The translations under genes were made by a program, and so were the position numbers. Under the pieces are notes generated by a model. It had not been told where the DNA came from and ran no database searches. It worked only from the letters and a program-made list of their open reading frames with translations. From Collinsella stercoris DSM 13279 (GTDB lineage Bacteria; Actinomycetota; Coriobacteriia; Coriobacteriales; Coriobacteriaceae), in NCBI RefSeq assembly GCF_020735465.1, contig NZ_CP085935.1:2294001-2358000 (forward strand): 64,000 nt of DNA, given 5' to 3'. Below, in pieces: positions 33,106 to 41,704 of the stretch; position 1 is the first letter of the stretch, and every line of letters starts with the position of its first letter.

Positions 33106-34347
33106 ATGGAGCAATCGACAAAGAAGAAACTGACGGTCGCGGCGGTGCTGGGCGCGATGGGTCCGGGGCTGCTGGCGGCGCTCTCCGGCAACGACGCCGG
33201 CGGCATCGCCACCTATTCGAGCGCGGGCGCGAGCTACGGATACGCCACGCTGTGGATGCTGCCCGTGATGGCGTTGCTGCTCATCGTGGTGCAGGAAACG
33301 GCCGCGCGCTGCGGCTGCGTGACGGGCAAGGGCTTCGCCTCGCTCATCCGCGAGAAGTTCGGCGTGCGCAAAACCGCGCTCGCCATGATTGCGCTGCTCA
33401 TCGCCAACACGGCGGTCACCATCTCGGAGTTCGCGGGCATCGCGAGTGGCCTGGCGCTGTTCGGCATCCCCAAGACGGTGTCCGTGCCGCTGATGGGCCT
33501 GCTCATCTGGCTGCTCACCATGAGCGGCAGCTTTAGGCGCATCGAGAAGATCCTGCTGCTTGTGAGCTGCGTATTCGTGACCTACGTGGTCGCGGCCTTC
33601 CTGGCCGGCCCCGACTGGGGCGCGGTGGCCGCCTCCACGGTGACGCCGCACTTGATTCCCGAGCCGGGCTACGTGTCGCTTTTGGTGGCGACCATCGGCA
33701 CCACCATCGCGCCGTGGATGATCTTTTTGGCGCAGAACAACGTGGTGGACAAGAACGCCGACGAGTCCGACATCGTGCTGCAGCGCATCGACACCACCAC
33801 CGGCTCGGTGATCGCCTGCGCCATCGCGTGGTTCATCATCATCACGACGGGCGCGGTGCTCTATCCGGCGGGCATCCAGGTGGCCGACGCCGCCGACGCC
33901 GCCCTGGCGCTCGAGCCCATCGCCGGCGAGTTCGCCACCGTGCTGTTCGCCGCCGGTTTGGTGGCGGCGAGCTTCTTGGCCGCGTGCGTACTGCCGGGCG
34001 TGACGTCGAGCGCGATCTGCGAGGCATTTGGTTGGGAGCGCGGCGCCGACCGCAATTGGAGCGAGGCCCCCGTGTACCGCACGATCATCACGGTGATCAT
34101 CGTGGCCTCCGCTGCGCTCGTGATCATGCCGGGCGTGGACCTGTTCCAGATCATGATGAGCGCGCAGGTCATCAACGGCGTGCTGCTGCCCATCCTGCTC
34201 GTGTTCCTCGTCTTTATCGCCGGGGACAAGCACATCATGGGCCGTTACAAGAACAGTCGCCTGTGGGACGTGCTCACCTGGGCGACCATCGTGCTCATCA
34301 CCGTGCTAACCGTGGTGATGTTCGTCCTACAGGCGCTGGGGTATTAG
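33106..34347 (+). CDS. Nramp-related magnesium transporter (NRMT)
   Basis: 413-residue SLC11-fold membrane protein. The metal-site motif in helix 1, DPGN in Mn/Fe Nramps, reads DAGG (Asp30-Gly33) within GPGLLAALSGNDAGGIATYS. The MPH motif of helix 6 is replaced by APW (202-204) in GTTIAPWMIFLAQNN. Loss of the Met sulfur ligand and these substitutions define the NRMT branch, which carries Mg2+ and Mn2+; a structurally studied member is from Eggerthella lenta, a related genus. It is co-transcribed with the PRC/MgtE_N/CBS gene. The assignment is strong from motifs; the transported ion is from family knowledge. Confidence 0.88.
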   Translation: MEQSTKKKLTVAAVLGAMGPGLLAALSGNDAGGIATYSSAGASYGYATLWMLPVMALLLIVVQETAARCGCVTGKGFASLIREKFGVRKTALAMIALLIANTAVTISEFAGIASGLALFGIPKTVSVPLMGLLIWLLTMSGSFRRIEKILLLVSCVFVTYVVAAFLAGPDWGAVAASTVTPHLIPEPGYVSLLVATIGTTIAPWMIFLAQNNVVDKNADESDIVLQRIDTTTGSVIACAIAWFIIITTGAVLYPAGIQVADAADAALALEPIAGEFATVLFAAGLVAASFLAACVLPGVTSSAICEAFGWERGADRNWSEAPVYRTIITVIIVASAALVIMPGVDLFQIMMSAQVINGVLLPILLVFLVFIAGDKHIMGRYKNSRLWDVLTWATIVLITVLTVVMFVLQALGY

Positions 34348-34475
34348 CCGGGCGCCGGACGACCCGGCTTTCCGCACGGGTTCGGGGCGATGTCCCGTGC
34401 TCCTGTTGGACGCCCGTTCAACATCCCGCCTGTCGTTGCCTCCCTGTTCAACGGGCGCCCTGCGCCGACTAGGTT

Positions 34476-34520
34476 CCTCCTTTGTAGCCACAGTATGATA
34501 TGATGTGGCTACAAAGGAGG
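34476..34520 (+). promoter_or_regulatory. 17-bp perfect inverted repeat enclosing the antitoxin ribosome site
   Basis: CCTCCTTTGTAGCCACA (34476-34492) is the exact reverse complement of 34504-34520, with an 11-bp AT-rich spacer GTATGATATGA that contains a -10-like TATGAT. The right arm ends in AAAGGAGG, the ribosome site of the antitoxin ATG at 34526. It can act as operator DNA and, if transcribed, would hide the ribosome site. Confidence 0.75.
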
Positions 34521-34525
34521 TCGCT

Positions 34526-34816
34526 ATGTCTACTTCTCTAACCGCTGTTGGGGTCCGTGAGGCAAAGAACCGGTTCAGTGCTCTGGCGGCACAGGTCAAC
34601 GCCTCTGGAAGTCCCCTGACTGTCATGAAAAACAATACGCCGTGGGTGGTCATCGCGCCTGCCGATCCGGAGTCCCTTGAGCGCAGGGCGCGCTTGGAGC
34701 GCTTCCGCGCGCTCACCGCTTCGGTTGAACAGGACCTTGCAGAGGAGCCGACATGGGACCCATCGGTGTCCGATCGAGAGCTGCTCAATCGGGAGCGGGT
34801 GAGGCGCTTTGGCTAA
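34526..34816 (+). CDS. Phd/YefM-family antitoxin
   Basis: 96-residue antitoxin. The ATG at 34526 (MSTSLTAVGVREAKN) is chosen because AAAGGAGG lies 5-6 bases upstream; an ATG seven codons earlier is inside the inverted repeat. The N-terminal Phd fold is seen in VREAKNRFSALAAQVNASGSPLTVMKNNTPWVVIAP. The C-terminal half is charged and would wrap the toxin. The 3' end overlaps the PIN toxin gene by 8 bp. Such antitoxins bind palindromes in their own promoter, and one is present. Confidence 0.85.
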   Translation: MSTSLTAVGVREAKNRFSALAAQVNASGSPLTVMKNNTPWVVIAPADPESLERRARLERFRALTASVEQDLAEEPTWDPSVSDRELLNRERVRRFG

Positions 34817-35234
34817 GGTCGTGCTCGACACCAATATCATCTTGGATTACCTATGCGCCAAAAGGCCGTGTCATCGCGATGCGGTGGACGCGCTTGAGGC
34901 GATATATGAGGAGCCGGGGTGCTCGCCGGTTGTCTTGCTGGCGAACATCAAAGATGCGTATTACATCATGTGCCGGCAGTATCGCAACGAGAAGTTGGTC
35001 CGCACCCGCTTGCGGGAGTTCACGGAGATCGTCGACTTGGAGGAGCTGACCGTTCCCATCGCCATGGCGGCGTTCGAGAGCGATGAGCCCGATTATGAGG
35101 ATGCCATTGTCCGCGTGACGGCGGAGGGCATCGGCGCCCGTGCGATCATGACGCGCGATGTGGACGCGTATCGAGGCTCGGTGGTTCCCAGCGTGGATGC
35201 AAAAACGTACCTAGAGCGGTTTGCAATGGAATAG
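34809..35234 (+). CDS. PIN-domain toxin (VapC-like ribonuclease)
   Basis: 141-residue PIN-domain protein, overlapping the antitoxin gene. Acidic metal-binding residues are visible in VVLDTNIILDYL (Asp7), DYEDAIVRVTA and IMTRDVDAYRG. The second acidic position, usually Glu in helix 2, may be the Asp in LANIKDAYY. VapC toxins cleave tRNA or rRNA when freed from antitoxin. A Phd-type antitoxin with a PIN toxin is a known mix-and-match pairing. Confidence 0.85.
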   Translation: MAKVVLDTNIILDYLCAKRPCHRDAVDALEAIYEEPGCSPVVLLANIKDAYYIMCRQYRNEKLVRTRLREFTEIVDLEELTVPIAMAAFESDEPDYEDAIVRVTAEGIGARAIMTRDVDAYRGSVVPSVDAKTYLERFAME

Positions 35235-35309
35235 GGGGTGGTTCCCGATTGCGACGATGTGGGGCGTAGCCCGCTGCATGGGTTCTTGGGCGGCATCCCG
35301 CCCCCTCTC

Positions 35310-37460
35310 CTACGATTCTGTTGGCCTGACGGGCTTGAGGTCGAGCGTGCATGCGGCTTTGAGCGCGTCGAGCACGCTTTGGGCCGTCTTGAGGCGGGGG
35401 TCGTCATCGTCGTCCAAGTGGATGGGCAGGAACATGCGAACCTCGCGATCGATGAGCGAGACGTACTCGGCGGCCCCTGCGTCGGAGAGATGGATGCCGT
35501 CGCCATCGAACAGCTCGTTGCGGTTGGCGCTCGCGCCAAACCAATCGATGATGTGCACGTTCTTGTAGCGCCCGGCGGCGTCTGAGAGCGTTTGGTTGTT
35601 GGGCTCGCACCATGGGCGCGCGGCGCGGTTGTTCACAAAGACCACGATGCGGTTCTTGCCGGCGACCTTCATGAGCTCGTCAACGTCACCGCCGGAAAAC
35701 GGTCCGTTGGTGCCCAGGGCGAACACGGCGACGCGCCCCGCCTGCCCTTGGTCGACGAGCGTGCGGTAGATGTCGATGCCCGCGGTGAATTGGCGGTTCA
35801 TGGCGGCGTCGATATACCCGTGCGGGAACGTTTGGTTAAAGGTGTCGACGGCGCGCAGCGACACGGAGTCGCCGATCATGGTGATGTCGTATGCGCCTTC
35901 GGGGATGTCCGCCCCCTTGTTGGAGTCGGAATCTGCAGACGAGTCCCCGGCGGACGCATCGTCCGCGTTGCTGCCGTTTCCTTGCAGAAGGGCCGCGCCC
36001 TCCTCGCTCAGCGCGGACGTGGCGGGCACGAATATGATGCCGCCGAGCGCCACGAGGCATGCGACGCCCGTCAACGCCAGCGCGGGCAGATGCCCCTTGG
36101 CCCACGTCGGGATCGTGTCACGTTCGTGTTTGACGCGGTGCAGAAGGGCGCCAAAGGCCCCATGGCGAAACGGCGTCTCGATCCAACGGTACGAGGCCTC
36201 CGCAACCGCGACGACCACCGCGATTTGCAGGGCGTAGACCCACCACGGCTTGGCGCTCACGTCGCTCGCGGGGTTCATCAAGAGCAGCAGCGGATAATGC
36301 CACAGATAGATGCCGTAGGAGCGCTGCCCGAGCCACACCAGGGGCTTCCAGGCAAAGATGCGCGCCAATCGACTCTCCGGTTGCGCGCAGGCGGCCACGA
36401 GCATGACGGCGAATATCGACGCGAGCAGGATGCCGCCACGGTAGGGGAAGGCGCTGTAGCCGTTCGTGAACGCCATGAGGGCGAGAGTCCCCAACAGGCC
36501 GACGACGCCCATGAGGTCCGATGCGGCGCTTGCGCTCAAGCTCGATCCTGCTGTGCCGTTTTGGTTATGAAGGGGCGTCGCATGATGCGCGGACGGATCT
36601 TCATGGGCGGGTGCGTGAGTTGGGGAGCCCTGCTGGTCGCTGTTTTGCCCGCTCAGGCCCAGCTGGCGCCCCTGCGCATCCAGGGTGTGCCGCAGCGCGG
36701 GCAGGGCGCGCGAGAGGGCCCTGCGGGTGGCGCCCGCAAGGTCGGCATGGGGAATAAGGGCGAGCCAGGCGCCCAGGAGCAGCGAGAAGGCGCGCGTGTC
36801 CGTTCCGTAGTACACGCGGCTCGGGTCCACGGCGGGGTTGTAGAGCAGCGCCATCTCCAGCGCGGAGACGCACGCGAGGGCGAAGGTCGCGCGCCTGATG
36901 CGCCGCCTGCCCTGCCCCGCGTTCAGCGCGATCATGAGGGCGACGGGCCACACCAGGTAAAACTGCATCTCGATGGCGAGCGACCAAAAATGCGTGAGCG
37001 GGGAGGGATCGCCCACGGCGTTGAAGTAGGACTGCTGGTTAAAAATCTGCCACCAGTTGTTCACAAAGAGCGCCGAGGGGATGATATCGGGCCGCATCTT
37101 GGTGAGCATGACGTGGTTGAGGCCCGTGCACAGCGCCGCCGTGACCACGATGACGGCGACGACGGCGGGCACGAGGCGCTTGAGTCGGCGGTGCCAAAAG
37201 CCCTTGAGGTCGATGCGGCCGGTGCCGGCGTGCTCCTCGAGCAGCAGGTGCGTGATGAGAAAGCCCGACAGCACAAAGAACACCGTGACGCCCTGCATGC
37301 CGCCGGGGGCGAGCGAGGGGACGAGGTGATACAAAATGACTGCCGCCACCGCCAGCGTGCGGATGCCGTCGAGTGCGGGGATATAGCGGTTGCGGTGTCG
37401 TTTGGTGGGCTGGGTGACCAAGGGCGCGTCTCTTTTCAAGTTTGCTGTGTTTGCGGTCAA
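35310..37460 (-). CDS. OafA/OatA-type acyltransferase with SGNH domain
   Basis: 716-residue membrane acyltransferase. The N-terminal acyltransferase-3 domain has RYIPALDGIRTLAV, the TVFFVLSGFLIT motif and HFWSLAIEMQFYLVWP, with about ten membrane helices. A Ser/Asp-rich linker (about 520-545) leads to an extracytoplasmic SGNH esterase-like domain with IGDSVSL near the start and the DGIH motif near the end. Family members O-acetylate peptidoglycan or surface sugars. The start is uncertain: only TTG codons are available before ALDG, with the first at 37460 and another near 37438, and neither has a clear ribosome site. Confidence 0.88.
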   Translation of the reverse strand: MTANTANLKRDAPLVTQPTKRHRNRYIPALDGIRTLAVAAVILYHLVPSLAPGGMQGVTVFFVLSGFLITHLLLEEHAGTGRIDLKGFWHRRLKRLVPAVVAVIVVTAALCTGLNHVMLTKMRPDIIPSALFVNNWWQIFNQQSYFNAVGDPSPLTHFWSLAIEMQFYLVWPVALMIALNAGQGRRRIRRATFALACVSALEMALLYNPAVDPSRVYYGTDTRAFSLLLGAWLALIPHADLAGATRRALSRALPALRHTLDAQGRQLGLSGQNSDQQGSPTHAPAHEDPSAHHATPLHNQNGTAGSSLSASAASDLMGVVGLLGTLALMAFTNGYSAFPYRGGILLASIFAVMLVAACAQPESRLARIFAWKPLVWLGQRSYGIYLWHYPLLLLMNPASDVSAKPWWVYALQIAVVVAVAEASYRWIETPFRHGAFGALLHRVKHERDTIPTWAKGHLPALALTGVACLVALGGIIFVPATSALSEEGAALLQGNGSNADDASAGDSSADSDSNKGADIPEGAYDITMIGDSVSLRAVDTFNQTFPHGYIDAAMNRQFTAGIDIYRTLVDQGQAGRVAVFALGTNGPFSGGDVDELMKVAGKNRIVVFVNNRAARPWCEPNNQTLSDAAGRYKNVHIIDWFGASANRNELFDGDGIHLSDAGAAEYVSLIDREVRMFLPIHLDDDDDPRLKTAQSVLDALKAACTLDLKPVRPTES

Positions 37461-37545
37461 GGCCGACTGTAGCGTGTTGCCGTGTGCGGCGTTTATGCAT
37501 GCGGTGACGTTTCTGTAAGCGGGCGGCGACCCGTCGCATCGTATG

Positions 37546-37580
37546 CAAAACGCCCTGCAAGCACCGGGCCTGCAGGGCGT
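37546..37580 (-). terminator. Terminator of lemA
   Basis: On the minus strand ACGCCCTGCA / TGCAGGGCGT forms a perfect 10-bp stem with an 11-nt loop, followed by TTTTGCATACG, 27 bases after the lemA stop. Confidence 0.8.
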
Positions 37581-37606
37581 CGAGCGAGCGGGGGATGCGC
37601 GGTTGT

Positions 37607-38158
37607 TTAGAACTTGACCTGCGGAGCCTCGCGCGCTGCCTCTGCGGCCTCAAAGCCGGTGCGTGGCTTGAACTGGAATATGCCGGCGAAGATGTTGCCG
37701 GGGAAGGTCTGAATGCCGTTGTTGTAGTTGAGTACGCAGTCGTTGTAGCTTTGGCGGGCGTAGGAGATCTTGTCCTCGGTCTCCTGGAGCGTGGCCTGGA
37801 GTTGGATGAAGTTGGTGTTCGCCTTGAGGTCGGGGTAGGCCTCGGCAACCATGAGCAGCTGACGCAGGGCGCCGGTGAGCACGTTGTCGGCGGCCATTTT
37901 CTCGTCGGGCGTCACCGCGGAGGTCGCGGCGGTGCGGGCGGCGGTGACGGCGTCGAGGGTCTCCTGCTCGTGCGCGGCGTAGCCCTTGACCGTCTCGACC
38001 ACGTTGGGGATGAGGTCGTTGCGGCGTTGGAGCTGCGTGTCGATGTTTTGCCAGGCGTTGTCGACGCGATTGCGCAGGGTGACGAGGTTGTTGTAGATGC
38101 CGGCGATCGCCATGGCAATGGCGACGATGACGACGATGCCTATGATGAGCGGAATCAT
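37607..38158 (-). CDS. lemA: LemA family protein
   Basis: 183-residue protein. The ATG at 38158 has ATGGAGCTCGC upstream and begins a single N-terminal membrane helix (MIPLIIGIVVIVAIAMAIAG). The LemA domain follows: NLVTLRNRVDNAWQNIDTQLQRRNDLIPNVVETVKGYAAHE, ending with the family pattern FPGNIFAGIFQFKPRTGFEA. LemA proteins are coiled-coil membrane-anchored proteins of unknown biochemical role, often linked to envelope homeostasis. In-frame sequence upstream of this ATG crosses the tetR promoter and is not coding. Confidence 0.92.
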   Translation of the reverse strand: MIPLIIGIVVIVAIAMAIAGIYNNLVTLRNRVDNAWQNIDTQLQRRNDLIPNVVETVKGYAAHEQETLDAVTAARTAATSAVTPDEKMAADNVLTGALRQLLMVAEAYPDLKANTNFIQLQATLQETEDKISYARQSYNDCVLNYNNGIQTFPGNIFAGIFQFKPRTGFEAAEAAREAPQVKF

Positions 38159-38391
38159 GCGAGCTCCATTTCTGATGGGGCATCTGGCGCCCCGTTGCCG
38201 TTGAGGACAAGTATACCCATGCGCACCGGCGGTCAAGCATGGACGGGCCGCGCCGTTTACCGGAGGCCCAGCTGCGAAGGTTGCCATTTTCTCGACAGGA
38301 ACTAAGATAAGAGACAAATATAAGATATCTATCTCAGTATGCTCAAATGCGCGATAGCGAACGAGCGTAATATAGAGGGTAGGGGATTGGT

Positions 38392-38985
38392 GTGGACCTG
38401 CGCATTCAAAAAACGTACCGCTCACTGCTCGCCGCATTTACCAGGTTGCTCGAGACGCACCGGTACGAGGACGTGACCGTGGCGATGCTGTGCGACGAGG
38501 CGATGATCCGTCGCACGACGTTTTACAAGCATTTTGCGGACAAGGCGGAGTTCTTCAGCTTCTTTGTGGACAGCCTGCGCATCGAGATCACCAACTACGG
38601 CGAGCAACAGACGGCCGCCGCACGGGGCGAGGACGCCGCGAGCGGCGCGGGAGACGAGGAAGAGGGCCTGGCGATCCTGCGGGCCTTCGTCGACTTCATG
38701 CTCGAGCACGAGAAGATGGTCGAGAACATCTTTGAGAGCTCGATGAGTGGGATGATGGTCCTCATGATGGCCGATCGCATTGCCGAGACGCTGCGCGAGC
38801 GGTATCGCGATACGTTCCGCGCGAACGGCGAGGACGCGGTGACGATCGCGGCGGCGTCGGAGTTCGTGGCGGGCGGCATCGTGCAGCTGTTTGAGAAATG
38901 GTGGGAGCGCGGGCACAGCGTCGAGAGCAAGGTGGAACTGATTACCGTTGCCGAGACGATGGTCGCGCGCGTGCTGAGGCCGTAG
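38392..38985 (+). CDS. TetR-family transcriptional regulator
   Basis: 197-residue regulator from a GTG start (GGGGATTGGTGTG). The N-terminal helix-turn-helix reads TRLLETHRYEDVTVAMLCDEAMIRRTTFYKHFADKAEF (about 17-53), a clear TetR DNA-binding domain. The C-terminal ligand domain contains an FVDFMLEHEKMVENIF helix and resembles the C-terminal domains of TetR regulators of dihydroxyacetone-kinase type, though this is weak. It is divergent from lemA; 233 bp separate the starts. Target unknown. Confidence 0.85.
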   Translation: MDLRIQKTYRSLLAAFTRLLETHRYEDVTVAMLCDEAMIRRTTFYKHFADKAEFFSFFVDSLRIEITNYGEQQTAAARGEDAASGAGDEEEGLAILRAFVDFMLEHEKMVENIFESSMSGMMVLMMADRIAETLRERYRDTFRANGEDAVTIAAASEFVAGGIVQLFEKWWERGHSVESKVELITVAETMVARVLRP

Positions 38986-39009
38986 GGATGGTATGATAGC
39001 CAGGCACGC

Positions 39010-39099
39010 GGAGAGATGGCAGAGCGGTTGAATGCGGCGGTCTTGAAAACCGTTGGGCATGCAAGTGTCCCGAGGGTTCGAATCCCTCTCTCTCCGCCA
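39010..39099 (+). tRNA. tRNA-Ser (anticodon UGA)
   Basis: Cloverleaf seen directly: acceptor GGAGAGA / TCTCTCC, anticodon loop CTTGAAA (anticodon TGA) on a GCGGT / ACCGT stem, a long variable arm typical of class II serine tRNAs, T-arm GAGGG-TTCGAAT-CCCTC, discriminator G and an encoded CCA. A TATGAT box lies at 38992-38997. Confidence 0.95.
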
Positions 39100-39166
39100 G
39101 TTTGCGAGATGGGCGAGTCGTTGCTGCGACTCGCTTTTTTTCTTATAGGGAAGCGGGGCAGATCGC

Positions 39167-41110
39167 ATGGTGGACAATCGCGCGGTGGACGAGCGCTTTA
39201 TGAGCATGGCCCTCGAGGAGGCGCGCGCCGCGGCCTCGATTGGCGAGGTGCCCATCGGTGCCGTCGTCGTGCATGAGGGCCGCGTGATCGCTCGCGCCCA
39301 TAACCGTCGCGAAGCGGATGAGGACCCGTCGGCCCATGCGGAGTTCGCGGCGATGATGGAGGCGTCCCGAGCGCTGGGCCGATGGCGCCTGACCGGTTGC
39401 ACGGTGTACGTCACGCTCGAGCCCTGCCTGATGTGCGCCGGCTTAATGGTGAACGCTCGCATCGACCGGTGCGTGTTCGGCGCGTACGACCCCAAGGGCG
39501 GCGCGGTGGGAACGCTGTACGACGTGAGCTGTGACGAGCGTCTCAACCATGCATTCGACGTGACGCCCGGCGTGCTGGAGGACGAGTGTGCTGCCGTTCT
39601 GCGAGCCTTTTTCCAAGAGCTGCGCGCTGGGCGCGGCCTCGGATCTAGGGCAGATGGCGCAGCGCCGGTTGCCGGTGCCCTCGCTGCCGATTCCGCCGAC
39701 GCCGGATATGTCGCCGTTGAGGCCGGGCTGGAGGTGCCGCCCGTTGGGGTGGAGCTGGAGGCGCCGCGCGTTGATGAGGGCGACCTTCAACGTCGAGGCT
39801 CCAGGCCAATGGCCGCTTCCCGCTCCAACGGCGGTTCAGTGCCGGGGTCCGTGCGCGCACTTCGTCGGGGACGGGCACCGCACGCTGGCTGCATGCTTCT
39901 CGCTATCGACTCGTTCAAGGGCTCGGCTACGAGCTCCCAGGTAGAGGAGTGGCTCGCCCAGGGTGCTCGTGCCGCGTGTTCCGATCTTGCGTGCGTGCCC
40001 GTTCCCGTTGCCGACGGTGGCGAGGGGACGTTGGAGGCGTTTCACTCGGCGCTCGGGGGCGAGGTCCGGCTGGTCATGGTTCCTGCGCCCATCGAGGGTT
40101 CGCATGCGGCGTCTTTTTTGCTTGCGCCCGATGGGGAGGGGAGACTCTGCGCGGTCATCGAGATGGCGCAGGCTGCGGGGATAGACGCCTCCCCCTGCAC
40201 GCACGAGGCGGCCCTTGCGGCAAGCACGCGTGGCGTTGGCGAGCTCATGTGCGCGGCGATTGAGGCGGGCGCAAAGACGCTCTATGTTGGATTGGGCGGA
40301 AGTGCCACAACTGACGGCGGTGCGGGGATGCTGCAGGCGCTGGGTGCTCGCGTGCTCGATAGAGCTGGTAACGAGGTGCGTCCGGGCCTTGCCGGATTGC
40401 GGGATGTCGCGTCGATCGATGTGGCTTTTGTCCGCGAACGGCTTGCGGGCGTCGCTCTCAAGGTGTTGACCGATGTGAAGAGCCCGCTCGTGGGAGCGCG
40501 CGGTTCCGTTCGGATGTTCGGTCCGCAAAAAGGGTTGGGGGCAGATGTGTCCGCGGACGAGCGCGCGGCGCTGCTTGCGGAATATGACCGATGGATGGCG
40601 GCGTACGGCGCAAAGCTCACTGACGCACGTGATGCGCTTGATGGCACGGAGCTGCAGGTTGCCGTTGCCGGTGCGCGCCCCAAGTCGCTTGCGGGGGTGC
40701 CGGGTGCTGGGGCGGCTGGCGGCTTGGGTGCGGCTTTTCTGGCTTTGGGGGCGGAATTGACGCCGGGTGCGGATGCGCTGCTCGACCTTGTTCAGTTCGA
40801 CGAACTGGTACGTGGGGCGTGCGTCGTCGTTACGGGTGAGGGTTCTGTTGATGCGCAGACGGCAGAGGGCAAGGTGCCCGCTGGCGTGGCGCGTCGGACC
40901 AAGCGCGTGCGCCCGGATGTGCCTGTGTATGCGGTGTGCGGTTCGCGAGCCGAGAACCTCGAGCGCGTGTACGCCGCGGGCGTCGACGTCGTCTTGCCCA
41001 TCGAGATGGGTCCGCAAACGCTGGGGCAGGCGCTTAGCGCCGTTCAGACACGCGCCAACCTCATCGCCACGGGCGAGACCCTCGGCAGGATCATGAGCTT
41101 GGGCTGCTAA
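39167..41110 (+). CDS. TadA tRNA adenosine deaminase fused to glycerate kinase
   Basis: One uninterrupted 647-residue reading frame encodes two enzymes. Residues 1-150 are a TadA-type deaminase with zinc ligands His57 (HAE, catalytic Glu59), Cys87 and Cys90 (EPCLMCAG), the enzyme that makes inosine-34 in tRNA-Arg. After a roughly 90-residue low-complexity linker (150-242), residues 243-647 are a glycerate kinase of the GlxK/GarK type, starting MLLAIDSFKGS and containing PVADGGEGTLEAF, GLGGSATTDGG and TGEGSVDAQT. The kinase could also be made from the internal ATG at 39893, but I see no ribosome site there. The fusion is unusual; an assembly indel joining two frames is the main alternative. 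Confidence 0.85.
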   Translation: MVDNRAVDERFMSMALEEARAAASIGEVPIGAVVVHEGRVIARAHNRREADEDPSAHAEFAAMMEASRALGRWRLTGCTVYVTLEPCLMCAGLMVNARIDRCVFGAYDPKGGAVGTLYDVSCDERLNHAFDVTPGVLEDECAAVLRAFFQELRAGRGLGSRADGAAPVAGALAADSADAGYVAVEAGLEVPPVGVELEAPRVDEGDLQRRGSRPMAASRSNGGSVPGSVRALRRGRAPHAGCMLLAIDSFKGSATSSQVEEWLAQGARAACSDLACVPVPVADGGEGTLEAFHSALGGEVRLVMVPAPIEGSHAASFLLAPDGEGRLCAVIEMAQAAGIDASPCTHEAALAASTRGVGELMCAAIEAGAKTLYVGLGGSATTDGGAGMLQALGARVLDRAGNEVRPGLAGLRDVASIDVAFVRERLAGVALKVLTDVKSPLVGARGSVRMFGPQKGLGADVSADERAALLAEYDRWMAAYGAKLTDARDALDGTELQVAVAGARPKSLAGVPGAGAAGGLGAAFLALGAELTPGADALLDLVQFDELVRGACVVVTGEGSVDAQTAEGKVPAGVARRTKRVRPDVPVYAVCGSRAENLERVYAAGVDVVLPIEMGPQTLGQALSAVQTRANLIATGETLGRIMSLGC

Positions 41111-41400
41111 TCCCCAAAGCGCCCTAGCGGGTCGCGGCGCGTGTCTTCTACATATTCGATGCAAACGGTGCGATTTGCATCGTCACAGGTGTAGTAGATG
41201 CCGATGTGGCCGGCGTAGGTCACCAACACTTCGTGATCGGGTCGGGCGGCATCGTAAATTGGGTCGTACACCATGCCAAAATGCGGGGCTGTCGCAAGTG
41301 CGAGGAGGCGTTTGCGCACGCGACGTTGGTCGTCTCGGTTGGTTAAAGTTGCGAGCTTTTCAATCACGGAGGGCGCAAGGATTACCCGAAACTCATCCAA
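41107..41400 (-). CDS. RelE/ParE-family toxin
   Basis: 97-residue RelE-superfamily protein, likely a ribosome-dependent mRNA interferase. It shows the short helix-then-sheet pattern with PSVIEKLATLTNRDDQRRVRKRLLAL followed by GHIGIYYTCDDANRTVCIEYVEDTRRD. The start is TTG, one base after the antitoxin stop (GGGATGTAATTGG), so translation is coupled. The 3' end overlaps the end of the convergent tadA-glycerate kinase gene by 4 bp. Confidence 0.82.
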   Translation of the reverse strand: MDEFRVILAPSVIEKLATLTNRDDQRRVRKRLLALATAPHFGMVYDPIYDAARPDHEVLVTYAGHIGIYYTCDDANRTVCIEYVEDTRRDPLGRFGD

Positions 41401-41694
41401 TTACATCCCCCAAGTCTCTTCGAGCTGCCTGAGGGCGGTGCCAAGGGGCACACCATCGCCTTGGGCAATCTGGCTGTGCCCTTGCATGATTCCGGCGTAA
41501 CGGTCCTGTTCACGTTCGATGATCGCGTCGCGGTAGCTCATGCGGCGGTCGAATTCCTCGGCGTCGATAAGCACCACGGAGGCCTTTCCGTGTTTGGTGA
41601 GGTAGATAGGTTCTTTTGTCTGTGTTGCACGCTCGGTGAGCGAGGCGCTATTACGTTGCATCTCGCTGATGGGCTCCATGTGGGGCATAGCCAT
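41401..41694 (-). CDS. Phd/YefM-family antitoxin (RelB-like partner)
   Basis: 97-residue antitoxin upstream of the RelE-like toxin. The Phd/YefM domain covers ISEMQRNSASLTERATQTKEPIYLTKHGKASVVLIDAEEFDRR; the acidic, helical C-terminus binds toxin. Start ATG at 41694 with GGAATGGCT upstream; an ATG two codons later is possible. A 16-bp inverted repeat just upstream is a likely operator. Confidence 0.82.
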   Translation of the reverse strand: MAMPHMEPISEMQRNSASLTERATQTKEPIYLTKHGKASVVLIDAEEFDRRMSYRDAIIEREQDRYAGIMQGHSQIAQGDGVPLGTALRQLEETWGM

Positions 41695-41704
41695 TCCTTA
41701 GAAC

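Noticed and set aside
35592..37472. 626-codon plus-strand frame opposite the acyltransferase
   Set aside because: Composition is Gly/Arg/His-rich and featureless, while the minus strand encodes clear acyltransferase and SGNH motifs.
38286..38391. AT-rich palindromes (AGATATCT and neighbours) as a TetR operator
   Set aside because: The sequence TAAGATATCTATC has only a short perfect core and no second matching half-site; too weak to call, though its place between lemA and tetR is suggestive.
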